Shown piece by piece: positions 15,604 through 21,025 of a DNA stretch of 21,025 bases (position 1 is the first letter of the stretch; each line of letters starts with the position of its first letter). This stretch comes from Muribaculum sp. (GTDB lineage Bacteria > Bacillota > Clostridia > Lachnospirales > Lachnospiraceae): contig JAMPHH010000059.1 of the NCBI GenBank assembly GCA_023663505.1, positions 1 to 21,025 on the forward strand. The letters run 5' to 3'. The notes under the pieces are model-generated. The model did no database searches and had not been told where the DNA came from. It saw only the letters and a list, made by a program, of their open reading frames with translations. A program made the translations under genes and the position numbers.

Positions 15604-15828
15604 GGCGGGAGAAGACCGGGAATGTTTTTCGGGCTGGCTGCGGTTGGGTGTTTTCTAATAGTGCGGGGAAGGGGATTGCAATTTGCGGGTCGGCTTTAAG
15701 GCGCATCCATGCGCCGTAAAGCCTGAAATGCGCATCCGTGCGCATTTCACCCTAGGTTTTGGGCGCACTATAAGAAAACGCTCCAACCTCCGCCGAAGTC
15801 CGAAAAACATTCTCGGTCTTCTCCCGCC
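15604..15828. repeat. 225-bp nested inverted repeat
   Basis: Outer arms 15604-15634 and 15798-15828 match at 29 of 31 bases. A second arm pair, 15650-15665 and 15764-15779, matches at 15 of 16. In the centre are two stem-loops, at 15692-15723 (15-base arms, one mismatch) and 15724-15749 (perfect 11-bp stem, tccg loop). It is GC-rich against AT-rich flanks and fills most of the 390-bp gap 15496-15884. GGGGATTGCAA occurs inside (15671) and again just outside (15857). A 70-codon frame across it follows the symmetry and is not considered a gene. It could be a palindromic mobile repeat, a structured RNA, or an elaborate ApbE terminator. Confidence 0.85.
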
Positions 15829-15884
15829 TTGGTATTGATATGCGAAGCGGGTATGTGGGGATTGCAAAACAAAACGGTTCTTTT

Positions 15885-17015
15885 TCAGTTTCGATAAATA
15901 ATCTCTGTGTTATGATTCTCGCTGCACTCAAAGCAGTCTGTCAGTCCTTCTGTGATGTATAGCTCGCCCTCGTTTGTCACCAGTAGCATCTCAAAATCCT
16001 GCTGTTGTTGATATAAATTGACCGCTCTGTCCTTTCCCATGACGAAAAGCGCCGTGGACAGTCCGTCACATCTCACACCGCTCTCTCCCACGACGGTCAC
16101 GGACACCAGTCCGTTATCTGCGGGATATCCGTCTGCGGGGTCTAGGATATGCCAATAATCCTTGCCATCTTCCCCTGTGAAATAGCGTTCATAGCCTCCG
16201 GAGGTTATGACGGATTTGTCAGTTACTTCCAACACTCCCAGTTCCTTTGTCCTGTCAAACGGATTCCTCACTGCGATTCTCCATGGAAAACCATCGGGCT
16301 TTGCCCCCAAGGTCTGGACATTCCCGCCCAGGTCAAGTATGGCGGAGGTCACTCCCATATCTCTTAGGATATCTAAAAGACAATCCCCCGTGTAACCCTT
16401 TGCCACGGCGCCCAAGTCAAGCTCCACACCGTTCGGCACGCAGACTGTTCCTCCTCCGTCGGACATCGGAGGTTCCAAGAGAATCGTTTGATAATCCACC
16501 TTTTGCAAAAGCGTCTGTATGCGCTCTGCCTTCGGAATCTGATATTCTCCCGTGGTAAAGCCCCATTCCCGCACTATGGGATACAACGTAATGTCCAACG
16601 CGCCCTCCGTCTCGCTGCCTAAGCTGACCGCCGTTCTCAACAGGGAATATGTGTCTGCACTGACCAAGATTCCCTCTGTATTTTGTCCGCTGCGGTTATT
16701 CAGCTTACTGATATCGCTGTCCGCTTTCGTAACGGACAATAAACCCTCCAGCTCCCGCACCCTTGTCTCGCATTGCTTTAGGGCTTCATCCCCCTGCGCC
16801 CCATATACCTTCAATGAGAACAGGGTGTCCATGGCAAATAAATCCTTCGCGTGCAGGGCTTGCGCCTCACGATGCTTTTGCCATACCAACAGCAAGCCGC
16901 TCAGGAATAAGAACGCTGCCAATATAAGAGCAGTTTTTTTCAAAAAAAGACCGCATTCCCGCTCTGAAATGCAGCCCTTTATCTTCTCTTTCTTAGATAA
17001 TCTCCACTCTTTCAA
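15885..17015 (-). CDS. apbE: FAD:protein FMN transferase (ApbE family)
   Basis: 376 codons in the longest frame. ApbE attaches FMN from FAD to a Thr or Ser of extracytoplasmic proteins. Motifs: GALDITLYPIV, DLGAVAKGYTGD, ILDLGGNVQ, SVITSGGYERYF, WHILDPADGYP, and CDGLSTALFVMG with the metal-binding Asp. A membrane anchor lies at about residues 26-45. The first start is TTG, overlapping the end of the kinase-like gene by 23 bases; a TTG 24 codons later (MKKTALIL) is an alternative. Neither has a strong ribosome site. No FMN-binding-domain substrate gene is visible in the window. Confidence 0.93.
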   Translation of the reverse strand: MKEWRLSKKEKIKGCISERECGLFLKKTALILAAFLFLSGLLLVWQKHREAQALHAKDLFAMDTLFSLKVYGAQGDEALKQCETRVRELEGLLSVTKADSDISKLNNRSGQNTEGILVSADTYSLLRTAVSLGSETEGALDITLYPIVREWGFTTGEYQIPKAERIQTLLQKVDYQTILLEPPMSDGGGTVCVPNGVELDLGAVAKGYTGDCLLDILRDMGVTSAILDLGGNVQTLGAKPDGFPWRIAVRNPFDRTKELGVLEVTDKSVITSGGYERYFTGEDGKDYWHILDPADGYPADNGLVSVTVVGESGVRCDGLSTALFVMGKDRAVNLYQQQQDFEMLLVTNEGELYITEGLTDCFECSENHNTEIIYRN

Positions 17016-17478
17016 AATATTTCACCATAATATCTGCGCAATTCTCGATACCAAGCTTGGAGGTGTCCAATATCATATGATAATTGTTCACGTCACCCCA
17101 AAGCTTGCCTGTATTTTCATTATAATAGGCGGCGCGCTTTTTGTCGTTCTGCTCAAGCATCAGCTTGGCGCCCTCATAGGATAGGGACTCTTTTTTCATG
17201 ATGCGCTGAATGCGGTCCTCCTTGTCAGCCACGATATATACATTAAACACATTGGGCTGTCCCTCCAGAATCTCCGACGCACAACGCCCCAGAATAATAC
17301 AGGGGCTTTCTGCGAGCTTCCGAATCGCTTCCGTCTCCGTGGCAAAGGTATTCTCCTCAAGCTCATGCTCGATATAAGCCTTATCGTACACAGGAATGTT
17401 TAATTTCTTGGATAATTCCTCAGCGATGAGACTCGCTCCCGTTCCATATCTACGGCTCATGGTAATCACTAAATTCAT
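16993..17478 (-). CDS. Cytidylate kinase-like family protein
   Basis: 161 codons. N-terminal nucleotide-binding pattern VITMSRRYGTGASLIAEELS, then LNIPVYDKAYIE, the CIILGRCASEI strand and an IVADKEDRIQRI lid-like segment. This is the cytidylate-kinase-like family of unknown substrate, not the essential cmk; it is somewhat shorter than the roughly 200 aa I recall for many members. GAGGAAC lies 8 bases before the ATG. It heads the run into ApbE, with overlapping ends, and sits under paired repeat copy C. Confidence 0.85.
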   Translation of the reverse strand: MNLVITMSRRYGTGASLIAEELSKKLNIPVYDKAYIEHELEENTFATETEAIRKLAESPCIILGRCASEILEGQPNVFNVYIVADKEDRIQRIMKKESLSYEGAKLMLEQNDKKRAAYYNENTGKLWGDVNNYHMILDTSKLGIENCADIMVKYFERVEII

Positions 17479-17529
17479 CCTATGTTCCTCGCTTTGCTCA
17501 TATGTTTTCGGACAGAACCAAACTAATGA

Positions 17530-17627
17530 CTTTCCTGCCTAGAATATGGTCATTATATCATGATTACAGTTCAATCATGATACTTATGGCCATTCGGCCG
17601 CTCCATGCCTCGAATAAGGTCATTATA
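17530..17627 (-). repeat. Paired promoter-like repeat, copy C
   Basis: On the minus strand, TATAAT boxes at 17627-17622 and 17557-17552 are 70 bp apart, each preceded by TGA (extended -10). The first unit reads TATAATGACCTTATTCGAGG and later GGCCGAATGGCCATAA; the second ends after GGCAGGAAAG. Between them is a perfect 10-bp palindrome, TATCATGATT-n7-AATCATGATA (17556-17582). TTGTGC at 17645-17650, 17 bp before the first TATAAT, completes a promoter. It lies directly upstream of the cytidylate-kinase-like gene. Confidence 0.85.
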
Positions 17628-17696
17628 TCATAGTTTCCCTTGAGGCACAAGAGCCAACAAAGCCGCGTTTTCCATATACATTTTCCATATTATAAA

Positions 17697-17792
17697 GGCT
17701 GTCGCACTAATCATTGAAGATACAGAATGTTGTATGAAATGCAACTAAATTCTACAATATTCTGTATTTATTTTCCTTAGCGCGACAACCCC
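17697..17792. mobile_element. MITE-like 96-bp element with terminal inverted repeats
   Basis: Ends GGCTGTCGCACTAA (17697-17710) and TTAGCGCGACAACCCC (17777-17792) are near-complementary. Inside, ATACAGAATGTTGTA (17720-17734) pairs with 17753-17767 at 14 of 15. No coding capacity. The ends resemble GGCTGTC-type insertion-sequence termini (from memory, IS1182-like), so a miniature element is likely; it could also act as a terminator for the gene upstream. No clear target duplication was seen. It sits in the 403-bp gap 17479-17881, with copy C and a terminator. Confidence 0.5.
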
Positions 17793-17861
17793 GTTTGCGC
17801 CGTCCACACGCTGCGAGAGCACGATATTCCTTGTGCGGACGTGTGCATCAATTTATAGCAA

Positions 17862-17883
17862 AACGGGGAGAGTACACCCCGTT
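17862..17883 (-). terminator. Terminator of the sigma / anti-sigma operon
   Basis: AACGGGG-n8-CCCCGTT overlaps the stop codon of the membrane-protein gene. On the minus strand the stem is followed by TTGCTATAAATT, a weak T-run. Confidence 0.5.
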
Positions 17884-19123
17884 ATGGCTCCAAACTAACC
17901 TCGCCCGTCTCCAGATCCAAGGCAATGACATTATGGTCGAAATAGATTCCCTTATTTTCCTCATATCTCGTAATTCTTTCATTCTTAGATGTCCACAAAT
18001 CGTAGGTCATCGGCATGATCTGAGTCGGGTACGCGCTGCCGTTCTCATAAATCAATACCCACCCTTCTCCGGCTTCATTCACAAATAAATATCCAAAGGC
18101 GTCAAACCTCAGATGCCCCTCCGCATCAGACTGACACAGATACCATGCAGAAGCCGCTTCCCAATCCACGCTGTCCATCTCCGCCAGAGTCTTTTTGATG
18201 GCTTCAAATTTATCCGTCTCCTCCAACATCTCAAACATTGGGATCGTAGTACCCTCGACGACTTCTCCCGAGGACTCGACATCTAACTCTGACAAAAATA
18301 CCTTGCCGCCGTCCTCCAAAATACAAAAACGAAGCGTCCCCTCCGCCATCGGATACCGATAGACATAATTGCCAATATCCTCCGAGGGGCGGTAAATCCC
18401 ATCGATCTCCACCGTATTTTCCAAATCCGAAAGCTCCATATCCCTGATATCATACAGCCTCAGCCAATCCAAGATGATCTCCCCATGCTTCTCGGGCATC
18501 TCAAATTCGTCCGGCAATTCATACACGGTCTTAGCCACCAAGGCGGGATCATCTGCCTGTTCCTGTGCCGCATGCGCCTGAAGGCTGTAATCCCTTTTAT
18601 ACAGGAAATCAATATATTGTCTCAGCTCCTCGTCCGTCAGCTCCCTTGAATCAGGCAAATGAAACATTCCGACATTCTTGTCATAATAATAATCAGTATC
18701 CGTCTGCTCATTCTCCGACACAACCGAAATCTCCCCGTTCGGGAAAATGCCGTCTTTATATTCCTGTCTCAAGGCTTCCATACGAATCCGCTCCTCCTCG
18801 GACAACGGTCTGGAAAATAAATCCACCTCTGTCATCTGCTGCTGCGTCATATCGGAAAGCTCCTGTATCTCCTTATCGGATAAGCTCTGCATACGCTCCA
18901 CAAGATACGGAATATGCGCCGCCACCGGAACAGAGATGATGACCAATAAAGCACTGACCGCCAAGGCAGCATACCCGACCGACCGCCTTCTGACCCGATT
19001 CCCATTGACAGACTTAGATCCACCCTCCTGCAGCTTAGCCGCATCTGTGATAAAAGAAAGCTCCCTTTTTGGCTGCGGCATTTCCTGAATTTTTTCCTTT
19101 AAATATTTTTCCGTCTTATTCAT
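17882..19123 (-). CDS. Single-span membrane protein, probable anti-sigma factor
   Basis: 413 codons from ATG 19123, preferred over an ATG at 19147 because GGAGGAG lies 5 bases upstream inside the sigma gene. A cytoplasmic basic N-terminus (1-47), one span (about 48-70), then about 340 extracytoplasmic residues, rich in acidic residues and beta-strand stretches. No zinc-binding HxxxCxxC anti-sigma motif is visible. The role is inferred from position: its start overlaps the ECF sigma stop by 8 bases. The large outer region could be a signal sensor. Confidence 0.75.
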   Translation of the reverse strand: MNKTEKYLKEKIQEMPQPKRELSFITDAAKLQEGGSKSVNGNRVRRRSVGYAALAVSALLVIISVPVAAHIPYLVERMQSLSDKEIQELSDMTQQQMTEVDLFSRPLSEEERIRMEALRQEYKDGIFPNGEISVVSENEQTDTDYYYDKNVGMFHLPDSRELTDEELRQYIDFLYKRDYSLQAHAAQEQADDPALVAKTVYELPDEFEMPEKHGEIILDWLRLYDIRDMELSDLENTVEIDGIYRPSEDIGNYVYRYPMAEGTLRFCILEDGGKVFLSELDVESSGEVVEGTTIPMFEMLEETDKFEAIKKTLAEMDSVDWEAASAWYLCQSDAEGHLRFDAFGYLFVNEAGEGWVLIYENGSAYPTQIMPMTYDLWTSKNERITRYEENKGIYFDHNVIALDLETGEVSLEP

Positions 19124-19637
19124 GATGCTCCTCCATTTCCCGCGCAATCTTCTCTATTGCTCTGCGATATCTTTTCTTGACGGCAGCGACATTCATATCC
19201 AAAATATGGGCAATTTCATGGTGCTTTAGCTCCCCTATCAAATGCAGGCTGACAATCTGCTGGTCTGTCTCATTCAATTTCCGGATCAACTCCAAGAATC
19301 CCTCGTTTTCATTAAGCTCTATCGTATTGGCGGGCGGCCAGACATTGTCCAACAGCTCCTCAATTTCTTCATGAACTACCTCCCTTCTTCGCTTTCGCAG
19401 GATATCAATCGCGGTGTTTCTGGCTATCGTCATGATCCATGCACCCTCACTGTTCCTGAAATGAAAGCCTTCCGCGCTCTGCTGTATTTTGAGAAAGGTC
19501 TCCTGCACCGTATCCTCCGCAAGAAAGCAATCACCTAATATAGCGAGCGCCAACCTGAATACCTTAGTCTTATATGACAAATATAATTGCTCCAAGGCTT
19601 CTCTATCGCCAACCGCAACCCTTTTCACCAAATTCAT
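19116..19637 (-). CDS. ECF-type RNA polymerase sigma factor
   Basis: 173 codons. Region 2 at about residues 12-75: EQLYLSYKTKVFRLALAILGD, then FLAEDTVQETFLKIQQ and EGAWIMTIARNTAIDILR. Region 4 at about 110-165: LNETDQQIVSLHLIGELKHHEIAHILDMNVAAVKKRYRRA, a normal HTH. The frame opens at ATG 19679, but the 14 extra residues do not fit the family; ATG 19637 gives the usual start, though neither has a clear ribosome site. It probably directs its own operon under control of the overlapping membrane protein. Confidence 0.88.
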   Translation of the reverse strand: MNLVKRVAVGDREALEQLYLSYKTKVFRLALAILGDCFLAEDTVQETFLKIQQSAEGFHFRNSEGAWIMTIARNTAIDILRKRRREVVHEEIEELLDNVWPPANTIELNENEGFLELIRKLNETDQQIVSLHLIGELKHHEIAHILDMNVAAVKKRYRRAIEKIAREMEEHHE

Positions 19638-19742
19638 CGTACCCGCGCACCATACCTTTCTATTACAATTCACGCCCATGACTTTCTGTTATGATGCGCA
19701 AATTGCGGCACATATGCATACAAAACAAAAAACTACATTCTA

Positions 19743-19965
19743 TTTTAGCGCCAACTGTCTTGCGGCTGCACCGTGAATCATAACCCTTCTACTATATAAA
19801 ACGTTTATAAAATAAAAAAAGGGACATTTCCTGTAAAATAACGAATAAGGAGCTGTGAAAAAGTGGAGTTAAAACACTCCTTCTTCACAGCTCCATTTTA
19901 TATATCCTGTAACGTATTTTCAACTCATTTTGGCGCTTGCAAATCTTTTGCGGTGCCGTAAGCTG
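19743..19965. repeat. Diverged direct repeats flanking a terminator
   Basis: The plus strand at 19743-19782 (TTTTAGCGCC...CTTGCGGCTGCACCGTGAA) and at 19928-19965 (TTTTGGCGCT...CTTTTGCGGTGCCGTAA) share an ordered set of short matches. They bracket the hairpin at 19849-19894. The 346-bp gap 19638-19983 holds these, the terminator and no supportable ORF. Confidence 0.35.
19849..19894 (-). terminator. Terminator of the LysM-protein gene
   Basis: GGAGCTGTGAA...TTCACAGCTCC forms a stem extended by GGAGT/ACTCC with small bulges. On the minus strand it is followed by TTATTCGTTATTTT. It lies 90 bases after the LysM gene stop and isolates the sigma operon. Confidence 0.7.
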
Positions 19966-19983
19966 AATTGTATATGATTTATC

Positions 19984-20778
19984 TCACAGCTTCATGATAG
20001 TGATTTTCTGACCTGCATAAATCATGTCGGCGTCATGAATCTCGGGATTCGCCGCCAGAAGCTCTCTCACGCTGACCTTGTTCTTAGCCGCGATTTTGGA
20101 AAGATTGTCGCCGCTTACCACGGTATAGCCAAGCTTCGCCCCCACGGGCAAGTTCTCCGTCACCGTCAATAAATATTCGTCCCCGCGGCTCAGAGAAAAC
20201 ATCGCCATTCCCCCGTCCGTGACCACGAAGGAACCATCGCACACCATCTGCTCTGTCTGTTCATCATAATAATACAGATTGGCGTATTTCCCCGCATATT
20301 CCTGACCTACGCTAAAATGAATGTTCAAATGAATGTCATAAACCGCCCTTTCCTCCATGGCGAACATTTTGCTGTAAAGCGCGCCCTCCATGACTCCCTG
20401 ACAGGTATCCTTGAGTGCCGTTTCCTCCCCGTCAGTGAGCATAATATTCAAGCCATGCTCCACAGATTTAATCTCCCTGCCTGACGTACTGATGGCGATT
20501 CCGTCCCCCGTGTGAAAAGCCAGTGTCAGGTTTTTCCCTGCCACCTTCCTAAGTGTGTCAGCAGGAATCTCCATGCTAACTCCCGTGGACACATCAAAAT
20601 TCTCGTTGGCGCCTCTGCCCTTCCCCGACATACTGCTCAATCTGTTATCTATCTCACTGTCCACTGTGCTCCAGTCCACCGCCGACCATGTGGCAAGCGG
20701 CCCCGATACCGTCCTCCCCGTTAAAACAGACGTCAATACAAACACCGGAATAATTGCCATCAATACTGCCTTTTTCAT
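19984..20778 (-). CDS. Exported LysM-domain protein
   Basis: 264 codons from ATG 20778, which yields a proper signal peptide (MKKAVLMAIIPVFVLTSVLT); the frame is open to ATG 20856, but that start has no ribosome site. GGGAGGAT lies 12 bases upstream, slightly long. Residues about 30-210 are an unassigned exported region with several beta stretches. A LysM domain closes the protein (about 218-261): YTVVSGDNLSKIAAKNKVSVRELLAANPEI, then IYAGQKITI. LysM binds N-acetylglucosamine polymers, so attachment to peptidoglycan is expected. The C-terminal placement and single repeat suggest an anchor or a sensor, not a known hydrolase. Confidence 0.85.
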   Translation of the reverse strand: MKKAVLMAIIPVFVLTSVLTGRTVSGPLATWSAVDWSTVDSEIDNRLSSMSGKGRGANENFDVSTGVSMEIPADTLRKVAGKNLTLAFHTGDGIAISTSGREIKSVEHGLNIMLTDGEETALKDTCQGVMEGALYSKMFAMEERAVYDIHLNIHFSVGQEYAGKYANLYYYDEQTEQMVCDGSFVVTDGGMAMFSLSRGDEYLLTVTENLPVGAKLGYTVVSGDNLSKIAAKNKVSVRELLAANPEIHDADMIYAGQKITIMKL

Positions 20779-21025
20779 TTCTATTTTTATCCTCCCAAAT
20801 ATTTGCTTAAGATTTATTTCCATGCTCTTATTATGCCCGTATATAAAAATTTGCATAAGGTAATATTTGGTGGAAAAACGGAGCCAATGTTATAATCAAC
20901 TATTATTCAAATTTTGCTGATTAAGAAATTGTCTCACTAATCTCTGAGTAAATCACTAACCACAAACTCCCTATATGTCCTACTATTAGACTGTAGCTAA
21001 CTCTGATATTTCGTCTGCAAGTTCT

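Noticed and set aside
15655..15867. A 70-codon minus-strand frame within the nested inverted repeat
   Set aside because: Its sequence is dictated by the palindromic arms; no ribosome site, no domain and an Arg-rich composition.
20779..21025. Promoter for the LysM gene (CATAAT with a TTATGC -35)
   Set aside because: The -35 matches poorly; the end of the window otherwise shows no ORF or structure I can support.

Overview
The window looks like chromosome of a spore-forming, anaerobic Gram-positive of the Clostridia, most likely Lachnospiraceae. Reasons: strong AGGAGG-type ribosome sites, a CotS-family spore-coat kinase-like protein, the NusG-domain-II / Gx-transporter / ApbE set, a cytidylate-kinase-like protein, PEGA and BIG2 proteins, and an agr-type cyclic-peptide quorum system. 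This is judged from protein families only. No tRNA, rRNA, CRISPR array or intact transposase was seen.

Region 1 (1-6954), AT-rich, is an agr-like quorum-sensing locus. On the minus strand, agrD (51 aa, too short for routine gene calling) overlaps agrB by ATGA. These are followed by a 46-codon small ORF and four exported-protein genes: a BIG2 + NlpC/P60-like cysteine peptidase, a lipoprotein, a small secreted protein, and a truncated Cys/His-motif protein. Facing them on the plus strand are a short XRE repressor, a LytTR response regulator (AgrA-like) and an HPK10 histidine kinase (AgrC-like). Two inverted repeats sharing the half-site TGTATnACAGA lie in the divergent gap, just upstream of the XRE promoter. 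The inferred logic is that AgrB matures AgrD to a CIAAY-ring peptide, AgrC/AgrA sense it, and the secreted proteins are candidate outputs.

Region 2 (7022-8663): a RelB/RelE-family toxin-antitoxin pair with a clear promoter and operator, then an HD-domain hydrolase preceded by a 60-aa protein with its own promoter.

Region 3 (8689-12601), minus strand: cca (tRNA nucleotidyltransferase), a CotS-family protein and a PEGA lipoprotein.

Region 4 (12938-17478), minus strand: cytidylate-kinase-like protein, ApbE flavin transferase, NusG-II protein, Gx-family membrane protein and a membrane-anchored PpiC-like foldase. ApbE, NusG-II and Gx suggest extracytoplasmic flavoprotein or redox biology. A 225-bp nested inverted repeat splits ApbE from NusG-II.

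Region 5 (17882-20778), minus strand: a LysM protein with its own terminator, then an ECF sigma factor overlapping a single-span membrane protein that is probably its anti-sigma partner.

The most unusual signal is a paired, about 70-bp promoter-like repeat found three times (4802-4902, 12619-12734, 17530-17627). Each pair lies directly upstream of a different gene, in that gene's orientation: the agrA-like regulator, cca and the cytidylate-kinase-like gene. Each pair has two TATAAT boxes 70-72 bp apart with a covarying CATGATT/AATCATG palindrome between them. This may be a shared regulatory cassette or a dispersed promoter-carrying repeat.
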